This document shows positions 1-6,739 of a stretch of DNA of 16,932 nucleotides, piece by piece. Position 1 is the stretch's first letter; every line of letters starts with the position of its first letter. Location: positions 1 to 16,932 of the forward strand of contig JBBQNJ010000092.1 of NCBI GenBank assembly GCA_038329845.1, given 5' to 3'. A program made the translations under genes and the position numbers. This DNA is from JBBQNJ01 sp038329845. Lineage in GTDB: Bacteria; Planctomycetota; Phycisphaerae; Tepidisphaerales; Tepidisphaeraceae. The notes under the pieces are model-generated. The model was not told where the DNA came from. It was given only the letters and a program-made list of their open reading frames with translations, and did no database searches.

Positions 1-288
1 CCCACCGACCACGATGCGCCACGCCGCCGGGGCCTCCCACAACACGTCCTGGATGAACGGCAGGTCGCCGTCGCTCATCGCCGTGAAACCGACGATGAGC
101 GGATCGAGCCGAACCAGCCGTCGCGCCGTGGTGCCGGCGTCGTGGCCGTCGAGCATGGCGTCTAACAGCGCCACCGTATGCCCGCGGGCGCGAAGATATG
201 ACGCCAAGCTGGCGATCCCCAGGGCCTCCTGCGCCTCGGGGTCGTAGGTGGGTGAGAGGGCACGTGGACGGATCAACGCGACGTGCAT
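1..288 (-). CDS. B12-binding-domain protein, probable cobalamin-dependent radical SAM enzyme (N-terminal 96 aa only)
   Basis: The reading frame opens at ATG 288 and stays open to the left edge, so only 96 residues are visible. They begin MHVALIRPRALSPTYDP, continue with a helix and strand (ALGIASLASYLRARGHTVALLDA) and then DPLIVGFTAMSDGDLPFIQDVL. This is the usual start of the Rossmann-like cobalamin-binding domain that precedes the radical SAM domain in B12-dependent radical SAM enzymes: an opening strand followed by a Pro-rich loop, then 'LGIASLASYLRARGH', then 'lVGFTa'. The CxxxCxxC motif would lie beyond the edge, so the radical SAM part is inferred. In such families the enzyme often methylates carbon or phosphorus centres. 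The start lies 22 bases after the TPR gene's stop on the same strand, making it the fifth gene of the peptide-maturation operon. No strong ribosome binding site is seen. Alternative: another B12-binding-fold protein without a radical SAM domain. Confidence 0.72.
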   Translation of the reverse strand, partial: MHVALIRPRALSPTYDPEAQEALGIASLASYLRARGHTVALLDAMLDGHDAGTTARRLVRLDPLIVGFTAMSDGDLPFIQDVLWEAPAAWRIVVGG

Positions 289-310
289 GGGGGATCCGTG
301 GATCGAAGCG

Positions 311-1843
311 CTATCGGTAAAGCTCGCCGACGAAGTCGCGGTTGTCGTGGACGCGGTGAATGCGCAGCTCGAGGACGCCGCGATCGGAAAGCCCGATGCG
401 ATACTCGAACTCCCAGTTCGAACTCCCGCCGCGCTTGCGGAACACAAGTTGCCCGTCCTGGAAGGTTTCCCCCCAGACGCGCCAGATGTTGGACATGGTC
501 ACGCGCGGGGTGCCGTTGACCGATTGGATGGTGATGCTCCCGGGATTATTGATGTCGGCCCACCGCTCGCCCCAGGTGCCGACAAAGGCGTCGAGGGTCA
601 GGGGCTTGCCGGGCGGGATGCGGGCCGGAGCGGGGACGGGAGTCGGCGGTGCCGGCGCCAAGGCCGGGCGGGACGTGGAGCGGGACGGCGCCGCGTCCGA
701 CCGGGGCTGCGAGTTCGTCGGTGCCCCGCGAATCCACAGCCGATGCTTCACCCCCTCGATCGGCCAATACACCGCCGTCCAATCCCCGCGCTTTTCCGAG
801 ACGACCAAGAACTGTTCAGCCGGGATTGTCGCCGCCACGCCGGCCCCGTCGAAGGCGTCGGTGGGGACGTGCGTGAGCCAAATTACGGGCTTGGCCGACA
901 ACGCCGACGACCGCTCGGAAGGCGGGAAAGGCTGCGCCTGCTCGGCCGTGATCGCCTTGCCCGACTCCAGGGTGTTCACCCCCCGCAACCACAAGGCCAA
1001 TGGATAATCGGCGAAGACGGCGATTGCCCGCCCCAGCGCCCCGGTGGCCTGGGGAGAGTTACCGCGGGCATTTTCCAGCCACGCCAAGTTGTAAAGCGCC
1101 AACGGAAGATTAGGGCCACCGCGGGTGAGTTCGACGGCGGACTTGTGCGCCTCGTCCGACCGGCCCATCCGCTCGAGACAGACCGTCAGGTTGATCTTCG
1201 TCCCGGCATATCTCGGCGCCGACTTGGCCAACGCCTCGAACAGGAACAGCGCCAGCAGGTCGTTGCCGCGATGCATCTCCGCCAGCGCCAGGTTATTCCA
1301 GGCGTCGGAAAACGTCGGATGCGCCTGCAACGCCCGCTCGTAAGCGTCAATCGCCTCGAGGAAGCGCCCGTTTTCATAGGCGGTGTTGCCCGCGATGAAG
1401 GCCGCATTGGCGGCGGTGGCGTCGTGGGGCCTGGGCGATACCGTTGTTGCCCCCGCGCCAGCCACCCGGCGCAGACGTTCGATCATCGTCGGCGACATCG
1501 ACGTCTGGCGCAATTTCCCCAGCGCCGGCACAAACTGCGGCGACAGCGGGGTCCGCCCATCCCGCCCGGACAGCGCCCGCTCCAGATCGTCAAGCAGCGC
1601 TCCCGCCACCGTGTCGTCCAGCGGCGTCGTCGGAGCGCGGTCGTACATCGCCTTGGCATCGGCGAACGCCCGCGGATCGCGCCCGACCATTTCCAGACGC
1701 GGCGTCTCCTCTTTGATTTGCCCCTTCTTGGGTTGGGCGTCCTTGTCCCCGGCGGCGCAACGCGACACCAGCAACGGACAAGCCAGCAGCAACAAAAGCG
1801 ACATCCATTTCGGAAGCCCGGTGTCGAATCGGTATGATTTCAT
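311..1843 (-). CDS. Secreted TPR-repeat protein with SH3-like and C-terminal beta domain
   Basis: 510 residues. The N-terminus has a hydrophobic segment at about 14-27 (MSLLLLLACPLLVSRC), so export is likely. The VSRC before Cys29 is a poor lipobox, so lipidation is uncertain. Residues about 143-280 form tetratricopeptide repeats (for example AGNTAYENGRFLEAIDAYERALQAHP, then AWNNLALAEMHRGND). Residues about 318-375 resemble a bacterial SH3-like fold ending in YWPIEGVKHRLWIRG. A Pro/Ala linker follows (about 385-425), and then a lipocalin-like or beta-rich tail (VGTWGERWADINNPGSITI onwards). TPR proteins normally act as protein-protein scaffolds. The start is supported by GGAGG seven bases upstream of ATG, and it lies only 15 bases after the Cys-rich peptide gene. 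The position suggests it binds, presents or anchors the modified peptide outside the cytoplasm; that role is inference. Confidence 0.85.
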   Translation of the reverse strand: MKSYRFDTGLPKWMSLLLLLACPLLVSRCAAGDKDAQPKKGQIKEETPRLEMVGRDPRAFADAKAMYDRAPTTPLDDTVAGALLDDLERALSGRDGRTPLSPQFVPALGKLRQTSMSPTMIERLRRVAGAGATTVSPRPHDATAANAAFIAGNTAYENGRFLEAIDAYERALQAHPTFSDAWNNLALAEMHRGNDLLALFLFEALAKSAPRYAGTKINLTVCLERMGRSDEAHKSAVELTRGGPNLPLALYNLAWLENARGNSPQATGALGRAIAVFADYPLALWLRGVNTLESGKAITAEQAQPFPPSERSSALSAKPVIWLTHVPTDAFDGAGVAATIPAEQFLVVSEKRGDWTAVYWPIEGVKHRLWIRGAPTNSQPRSDAAPSRSTSRPALAPAPPTPVPAPARIPPGKPLTLDAFVGTWGERWADINNPGSITIQSVNGTPRVTMSNIWRVWGETFQDGQLVFRKRGGSSNWEFEYRIGLSDRGVLELRIHRVHDNRDFVGELYR

Positions 1844-1858
1844 CGCAGCACCTCCGCA

Positions 1859-2209
1859 TTAATGGACCGGGACGCACGTGCAGACCTTGTTGCAACTGCA
1901 ATAGCTCCCCCCGCCCCCATAGCCCCGGCTCGGGGACGGCGTATAGCCCACGCATGAACAGACCGATTGGCAGGAGCAGACCAGGTTGCAGGTGCAGACC
2001 TTGTTGCAGCCGCAATACGTCCCGGTCACGGTGTTGCACGAGCAAACCACGCCCGACTCGGCCGGGCGGTCCGGCGTGCGGGCGTAGTACGTCTCCAGGC
2101 TCGGACGACCGAACGTGTGCCCGTCTATCACCAGGAACACCTTCGGTGCCGGATCGTCCCCGGCCGGGGCCGTCGCGGGTTTGATGCGATCGTCGGGTCG
2201 GTCAGCCAT
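1859..2209 (-). CDS. Cys-rich CxC-repeat peptide, putative RiPP precursor
   Basis: 116 residues. The first ~50 residues contain no cysteine (MADRPDDRIKPATAPAGDDP, then PKVFLVIDGHTFGRPSLETYY) and look like a leader. The remainder has fourteen cysteines, every one in a CxC pair: 56/58, 66/68, 72/74, 78/80, 84/86, 104/106 and 110/112. From 66 to 86 the pairs recur every six residues as C-x-C-[NQ]-x-V, and again at 104-112, separated by a Gly/Ser/Pro/Tyr linker (about 88-103). The residue between the cysteines is always Ser, Thr or Gly. The ATG at 2209 overlaps the stop of the radical SAM gene (ATGGCTGA), which fixes the start and implies coupling. A small Cys-rich product encoded directly after a radical SAM/SPASM enzyme and near a PqqD-like protein is the classic arrangement for a RiPP substrate. 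It could instead be a metal- or cluster-binding protein. I do not recognise a named family. Confidence 0.85.
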   Translation of the reverse strand: MADRPDDRIKPATAPAGDDPAPKVFLVIDGHTFGRPSLETYYARTPDRPAESGVVCSCNTVTGTYCGCNKVCTCNLVCSCQSVCSCVGYTPSPSRGYGGGGSYCSCNKVCTCVPVH

Positions 2210-3581
2210 TGTCCATCCTTCCCGACGCCACCGGTTCGGCGGCACGATGGGCCACATCGCGCAGCTCGGCGAGCGTCAGTTGTCGGTTGAGTCCGCAGCG
2301 GGGGCTTCCTTGGTGGCTTTGCGGCGTGAAATCCCCGGGCAGCGACTTGGCCAGGCAGTCGCCGGCGCAATGCCAACGGCAAAAACAGTCGCGGCAATGG
2401 GGGATGTTCTCCACGCACAGCCGGCGCAGGCGGTCCAACTTCCCCTGGTCGAAGACGAACCGCCCGGCGACGCGATCGAAGCGCCCGTAGTGGAACAATT
2501 CGGCGCGGGGGTCCGATGGGTCGCTCACCTCAAAGCAACTTGTGGCCCATCCCTCGGGGGTGACGGAAAATCCCTCGCCGGGGGCGGCGCAGAACTTGTT
2601 GGTTATCGCGTCCAGCCGCGCCCCGGAATAGAACAGCCGGAACCCCAACTCGCGAGCGATCTCCCGTGCTTCCAGGAACCATCGCGAGAAATCCACCTCC
2701 GCCGGCGGATGCTCCCCGCTGGTCCGGCAGCGCCCGCAATACCACACCGGCTCGACGTGCAACTGGTCGATCTCCGGGCAATGTTCGTGGAAAAAACGCA
2801 CGATCCCCGGCAAGCTCGGTGCCCCGTCGGCGGTAAGCGTGACGCGGATGCCGTAGGGGAACTTGGCCTGGCGAAAATCGCCGATGGTCCGCATCACGCG
2901 ACCGAACGACCCACGCCCGTTCACCAGCGGGCGCTGGCGGTCCTGCCATTCGGCCGGACCATCCAACGAGATGTTCACGCCCGTGAAATGCTCGATCATG
3001 AACCGCCGCTGCGCCGGGGAGAGAACCCCGTTGGTGGCGCAATGCACCTTGGTTTGCAGCCCGTGCGCGGTGGCTTTCTCGCGGGCATAGAGCGTGGCGC
3101 GGGTGAGCAATGACCAAGCCATCGTCGGCTCGCCCCCGCCGTGGAAGCCGAGGATGATGTCCTCCCGTCCGACTTCCACCGCGTTGGCCACGACCAGGTC
3201 GATGGCGGCTTGGGCGATCTCCCAAGGCATGTCCTGGCGACGATCCCCGCCGTTGGCGTAGCAATAGACGCAACGGAGATTGCAGCGGGTGGTGGGGAAA
3301 AGCGTGACCTCGTGGGGACGAAACAGATAATCCGGCGGCGTCGTCGGTGGCGCGGGGACGGATGCGTCGAACAATCCCACCTCGCGCAGGCGATCGATCA
3401 CCGCGGCGTCGCCGGGAATCGCGCCGTTTCCCCCGCGGTCCAGATGCCGCCTCACCGCGCCCACGGCCCCGCCGTTAAGAGCGACCACCGTTCGTCGCAG
3501 CGGGGCGTAGAGCAAATAGCGATCGGTGCCGTCCTCGAGGACGAACAACTCCTCGTCGCGGCCAGGGGCGACGGCGCTCAC
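2202..3581 (-). CDS. Radical SAM/SPASM peptide maturase
   Basis: 459 residues from GTG 3581, which overlaps the stop of the upstream gene (GTGA) and has GGAGG seven bases before it. Residues ~10-72 form an N-terminal region typical of peptide-modifying radical SAM proteins (DRYLLYAPLRRTVVALNGGAVGAV). The radical SAM core follows: Cys100-x3-Cys104-x2-Cys107 (TTRCNLRCVYCYA) binds the SAM-cleaving 4Fe-4S cluster, and HGGGEPT at 147-153 is the GGE motif contacting SAM. The C-terminal SPASM domain has Cys331, Cys349, Cys389, Cys396, Cys399, Cys401, Cys405, Cys409 and Cys429 (HCRDCFCRWHCAGDC), enough for two auxiliary clusters. Enzymes of this class install thioether, C-C or similar links in ribosomal peptides in the cytoplasm. 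The Cys-rich peptide that starts inside its stop region is the obvious substrate. The exact chemistry cannot be read from sequence. A sulfatase-maturase-like (anSME) role is less likely because no sulfatase is nearby. Confidence 0.93.
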   Translation of the reverse strand: MSAVAPGRDEELFVLEDGTDRYLLYAPLRRTVVALNGGAVGAVRRHLDRGGNGAIPGDAAVIDRLREVGLFDASVPAPPTTPPDYLFRPHEVTLFPTTRCNLRCVYCYANGGDRRQDMPWEIAQAAIDLVVANAVEVGREDIILGFHGGGEPTMAWSLLTRATLYAREKATAHGLQTKVHCATNGVLSPAQRRFMIEHFTGVNISLDGPAEWQDRQRPLVNGRGSFGRVMRTIGDFRQAKFPYGIRVTLTADGAPSLPGIVRFFHEHCPEIDQLHVEPVWYCGRCRTSGEHPPAEVDFSRWFLEAREIARELGFRLFYSGARLDAITNKFCAAPGEGFSVTPEGWATSCFEVSDPSDPRAELFHYGRFDRVAGRFVFDQGKLDRLRRLCVENIPHCRDCFCRWHCAGDCLAKSLPGDFTPQSHQGSPRCGLNRQLTLAELRDVAHRAAEPVASGRMDNG

Positions 3582-4027
3582 GCCTTGACCTCCATGGCAT
3601 GGATGTTCACGAAGAACGGCTCGGCCAACAGTCCGCCGGTGCCGAGTTCGGCCAGAAAGCTCGCCACCGCGGCCGTCGCGTCGGTCCCTGGGGCGCGATC
3701 GACGGCGTCGGCGAGTTCGGCGATGTCGTGACGTCCGTCCAGCCGTCCCACCACCCGCCACCCGCTGCGGTTCAGATGCGCCACCACCACGCCATCGTCG
3801 ATCAGATCCCCCCCGTCAACCGTCGCCCGCGCCTCGATCCCCGGTGCCAAGCGCGGACAATGCCCCGTCGCCGCGACGGGCGCCGGCCGTTCCGTCGGCG
3901 TCGCGTCGCCGCGCCGGCCTTCGCGCAGCGCGATCCAGCCGCCGATCCCCCCGGCCGCGGCCGCGCCCAGGGAATACAAGAACCGTCGTCTGGCGATTCC
4001 ACCGACTCTTGACTTGCCTTGCTCCAC
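3578..4027 (-). CDS. PqqD-like (RiPP recognition element) protein with twin-arginine-type leader
   Basis: 149 residues from GTG 4027, chosen because GGGAGG lies six bases upstream; no other start in the longer open frame has this support. Residues 13-32 read RRRFLYSLGAAAAGGIGGWI, a good Tat-type signal or signal anchor (RRxFL followed by a hydrophobic stretch). Residues ~73-135 match the PqqD-like wHTH pattern: DLIDDGVVVAHLNRSGWRVVGRLDGRHDIAELADAV, then VASFLAELGTGGLL. This follows the family trend of 'vhlN.tg..v..ldG..ti.eia', then 'v..fL..L...GLl'. Such domains bind the leader of a RiPP precursor and hand it to the radical SAM enzyme. Its stop overlaps the maturase start (GTGA), so the two are co-translated. 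A recognition domain carrying a Tat-like leader is odd: it would be exported or held at the membrane. Confidence 0.8.
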   Translation of the reverse strand: MEQGKSRVGGIARRRFLYSLGAAAAGGIGGWIALREGRRGDATPTERPAPVAATGHCPRLAPGIEARATVDGGDLIDDGVVVAHLNRSGWRVVGRLDGRHDIAELADAVDRAPGTDATAAVASFLAELGTGGLLAEPFFVNIHAMEVKA

Positions 4028-4069
4028 GCCGCGCCTCCCGGTCGCTTTCACCTGGGTCGCTCGATCGCA

Positions 4070-4075
4070 AATATA
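4070..4075 (-). promoter_or_regulatory. Possible -10 element for the peptide-maturation operon
   Basis: An AT-rich patch in otherwise GC-rich DNA reads TATATT on the minus strand, about 43 bases upstream of the GTG of the PqqD-like gene. No convincing -35 box is seen at the usual distance. The rest of the divergent intergenic region (4028-4354) shows no gene; open frames across it are shadows without ribosome binding sites. Confidence 0.3.
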
Positions 4076-4318
4076 GGACAATTTTGGATGATACCCTTCG
4101 CCGGCGGGGAAGGAAATGGCATGAGCGGGCAGAACATCCGTCCGGTGCCCTATTCGCCGCCGCGCGGTCACGGTCATGTGTTCGGACAGTTTTTCGTCCG
4201 ATTCGCTGACGCGTGACGATCACCGGTCCCGACCCCCTCGCCCACTCCATCGCCGCTCAGCATGTCATCCTGGCAACGCGGCGGAGAATCACGCGTATGT
4301 TCCCGCCAAGCCGGGGGC

Positions 4319-4324
4319 TATAAT
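4319..4324 (+). promoter_or_regulatory. Probable -10 element for mrp
   Basis: A perfect TATAAT (within GGGGGCTATAATCCC) lies 30 bases before the mrp ATG, which would give a 5' leader of roughly 25 bases. The -35 region is not well conserved. Confidence 0.45.
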
Positions 4325-4354
4325 CCCACCCTTTTACGAAAGAGATGGAATTCC

Positions 4355-5419
4355 ATGGCTTTGAGACAAGAACAAGTGATCGATGTCCTGCGGACAGTGA
4401 TGGACCCGGAACTGCACAAGGACCTGGTGAGCCTGAACATGATCAAGGGCGTGCAGGTGGAAGGAACCGACGTGCGGGTCAAGGTCGAGTTGACGACGCC
4501 AGCGTGCCCGTTGAAAGATGTGATTGGCCGCGATGTGGAGAAAGCGGTCAAAGGGATCGGGGCCAGCAGCGTGCAGGTCGAGTTCAGCGCCAATACCCGC
4601 GCTGCGCCTCGGCCCGCCGATGTGCTACCGCAGGTGCGCAACACGATCGCCGTCGGGGCTGGCAAGGGGGGGGTTGGCAAGAGCACGATCTCGGTGAACC
4701 TGGCGGTGGCGCTGGCCCGCACGGGCGCGCGGGTCGGGCTAATGGACGGCGATATTTACGGCCCGAGCATGCCGACCATGCTGGGAATCAAGGGGGTGGT
4801 CCCACAGGTCCGCGGGCCGCGGATTATTCCCCACCATGTGCATGGCATCCATGTGGTCACGATCGGTTCGCTGGTCGATCCGGACAAGCCGTTGATCTGG
4901 CGCGGGCCGATGGCCCATGGGGCGTTCAAGCAGTTGCTGGTGGACAACACTGAGTGGCCCGATCTGGACTACCTGATCGTGGACTTACCGCCGGGCACCG
5001 GTGACGTGCCGTTGACGCTGTGCCAGTTGCTGCCGCTGACCGGGGCGGTGGTGGTGGCCACGCCGCAGCAGGTGGCGTTGGACGACTGCATCCGTGCTGT
5101 GCGGATGTTCCAGCAGCTTCAGTCGCCGATCCTGGGGCTGGTGGAGAACATGAGCTACCTGGTCGCTCCCGATGGAAGCGAGATCGACATTTTCGGTCGC
5201 GGCGGTGCCGAGCGGGCGGCGCAGGAACTGGGCCTGCCGTTCCTGGGGGCCTTGCCGATGTTCACCGAACTTCGAGTCAATTCCGACTTGGGAAATCCCA
5301 CGGCGAATTTCCAAGGCAATCCGGCCCTGCGTGACGCCTTGGAATCCCTGGCCAAAAACCTCGCCGGCCAGGTAAGCATCCGCAACATGCAGTCCCGCCC
5401 GGAACTCACGGTGGAATGA
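4355..5419 (+). CDS. mrp: Mrp/ApbC family iron-sulfur cluster carrier P-loop ATPase
   Basis: 354 residues from ATG 4355; the 31 extra upstream residues of the longer frame (MSSWQRGGES...) do not look like the family and cross the likely promoter. Residues 5-85 form the MIP18/DUF59 domain (VMDPELHKDLVSLNMI, TTPACPLKD). A deviant Walker A GKGGVGKST follows at 103-111, then DGDIYGPSMP at 131-140, a Walker B region (YLIVDLPPGTGD) and VENMSYL at 263-269. Mrp proteins carry and transfer Fe-S clusters to apoproteins in the cytoplasm and hydrolyse ATP. The C-terminal CxxC that ligates a bridging cluster in the E. coli-type protein is absent: the equivalent stretch reads YLVAPDGSEIDIFG. The gene is transcribed away from the peptide operon and ends at a strong terminator. 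An Fe-S carrier beside two probable radical SAM genes is suggestive, but mrp is also a housekeeping gene. Confidence 0.95.
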   Translation: MALRQEQVIDVLRTVMDPELHKDLVSLNMIKGVQVEGTDVRVKVELTTPACPLKDVIGRDVEKAVKGIGASSVQVEFSANTRAAPRPADVLPQVRNTIAVGAGKGGVGKSTISVNLAVALARTGARVGLMDGDIYGPSMPTMLGIKGVVPQVRGPRIIPHHVHGIHVVTIGSLVDPDKPLIWRGPMAHGAFKQLLVDNTEWPDLDYLIVDLPPGTGDVPLTLCQLLPLTGAVVVATPQQVALDDCIRAVRMFQQLQSPILGLVENMSYLVAPDGSEIDIFGRGGAERAAQELGLPFLGALPMFTELRVNSDLGNPTANFQGNPALRDALESLAKNLAGQVSIRNMQSRPELTVE

Positions 5420-5472
5420 CGCTGGGCATGCCGTTGATCTGTGGGGGGAGCGGATGCGGCCCCGCGAAAAAG

Positions 5473-5508
5473 AATCGGCCGCGCCGCTTGTGAGCGGCGC
5501 GGCCGATT
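5473..5508. terminator. Bidirectional intrinsic terminator
   Basis: A perfect 16-bp stem (5473-5488 with 5493-5508) surrounds a TGTG loop between the convergent mrp and Gfo/Idh/MocA genes. Read on the minus strand it is followed by TTCTTTTT, a good U-tract. On the plus strand the tail is weaker (ATTTGCGTT). Confidence 0.85.
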
Positions 5509-5527
5509 TGCGTTCAACCGCGCCCGC

Positions 5528-6661
5528 TTATTCATCCAGCATGCCGAAGGGCAGGTGGGCCGGCATGGGGGCCGGGCGCTCGAAGGGGGCGGTCATTTTG
5601 TGGTATTGACCGCTCTTGCTGCTGTCGAGGAATCCCTGCATGGCATCCAGGACCGCGAAGGCCAGGGCGCCGCTGGCCCGGACCGGGCGGCGCGATCGGA
5701 TGGCGTAGGCCATGTCGGCCAGGCCGACGCTTCGGCCGTACCCTTTCACGAAGGCGTGCGGGACTTCGCGCCATTCGCTTTCGCCGGTCTTGCGGAGGCT
5801 CACCGGGCCGTCGAAACCGTTGGGGTCCGGCACGCGCAGGGTCCCCTCGGTGCCGTAGATGGTGATCGGCTGCTTGTTGTCGTGGCCGGAAAACATCGTC
5901 GCAAAACTCGTCATGATGCAGCCGGAACAGCCATTGGCGAACTCGATAATCCCGCTGATGTGATCGGGGGTCTCGACGGGGACTTTCTTGCCGAATTTAG
6001 GCCCCGGTCCGCCTTCCTTGTTCTTGTGCGTGATCGTGCGCTCGGGGATCTGCACGGTGGCCGAGCCAGCCAGGCGATGGATCGGTCCGAGAAGGTTCAG
6101 CAACGCCGTGAGGTAATATGGTCCCATGTCGAACATGGGTCCGCCGCCCACTTCATAATAGAACTCGGGGCTGGGATGCCAGCTCTCGTGGCCGCGGGAA
6201 AGCCACAGGCTGGTGAAGGCGACGGGCTTGCCGATTTCCCCATCGTCGATGCACTTTCGGGCGGTTTGGATCCCCGCGCCCAGGAACGTGTCGGGGGCGC
6301 AGCCCACCATCACGCCGCGGGCCTTGGCGGCATCCAGCATCTTTCGTCCATCGGCACGGTCGATCGCCAGGGGCTTTTCGGCGTAGGTGTGCTTGCCCGC
6401 TTCGATCGCCCGCAGCGCGATCGGAACGTGGGCCTTGGGGACGGTGAGATTCAGAACGATCTCGATCGATGGATCGCTGAAAATCTCATCGACGCTGACG
6501 GCCTTGGGGATATTGAACTCGCTGGCCTTGGCCTTGGCCCGCTCGAAGTCCAGGTCCGCGCACGCGGCGATCTCGACTTGGGGAAAGTTCTTGGCCATCC
6601 CCAGGTACGCCCCGGAAATCGCTCCGCAACCCACGACGCCCACTTTCACTTTTTCGTTCAC
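5528..6661 (-). CDS. Gfo/Idh/MocA family NAD(P)-dependent oxidoreductase
   Basis: 377 residues from GTG 6661, preceded by AAAGGA about eight bases upstream. The N-terminal Rossmann fold is clear (VKVGVVGCGAISGAYL at 5-20, then a strand ending in ACADLD), and the family motif EKP is at 95-97 (YAEKPLAI). The C-terminal alpha/beta domain includes GGGPMFDMGPYYLTALLNLLG and TIYGTEGTLRVPDP, common in sugar or inositol dehydrogenases of this family. Members oxidise or reduce sugars, cyclitols or their derivatives; the substrate is not readable from sequence. It lies 78 bases downstream of the myo-inositol phosphate synthase gene on the same strand, so a cyclitol substrate is a reasonable inference. 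The longer open frame upstream (MLPRRRHLPYQ...) lacks family similarity. Confidence 0.93.
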   Translation of the reverse strand: MNEKVKVGVVGCGAISGAYLGMAKNFPQVEIAACADLDFERAKAKASEFNIPKAVSVDEIFSDPSIEIVLNLTVPKAHVPIALRAIEAGKHTYAEKPLAIDRADGRKMLDAAKARGVMVGCAPDTFLGAGIQTARKCIDDGEIGKPVAFTSLWLSRGHESWHPSPEFYYEVGGGPMFDMGPYYLTALLNLLGPIHRLAGSATVQIPERTITHKNKEGGPGPKFGKKVPVETPDHISGIIEFANGCSGCIMTSFATMFSGHDNKQPITIYGTEGTLRVPDPNGFDGPVSLRKTGESEWREVPHAFVKGYGRSVGLADMAYAIRSRRPVRASGALAFAVLDAMQGFLDSSKSGQYHKMTAPFERPAPMPAHLPFGMLDE

Positions 6662-6739
6662 GAACTGGTTCCTTTCTAGTAGATGTTGGTATGGTAAATG
6701 GCGGCGGCGCGGAAGCAAGAAGACCGGCTTTCGCCCGGG

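Noticed and set aside
248..1837. Long plus-strand open frame of 529 codons opposite the TPR gene
   Set aside because: Antisense shadow in GC-rich DNA: Arg/Gln/Pro-rich, no domain, while the minus strand has a signal segment, TPR repeats and a good ribosome binding site.
2115..3113. Plus-strand frame of 332 codons opposite the radical SAM gene
   Set aside because: No family similarity; the opposite strand carries CxxxCxxC, GGEP and SPASM motifs.
5441..6679. Plus-strand frame of 412 codons opposite the Gfo/Idh/MocA gene
   Set aside because: Shadow frame; it also runs through the terminator hairpin at 5473-5508.
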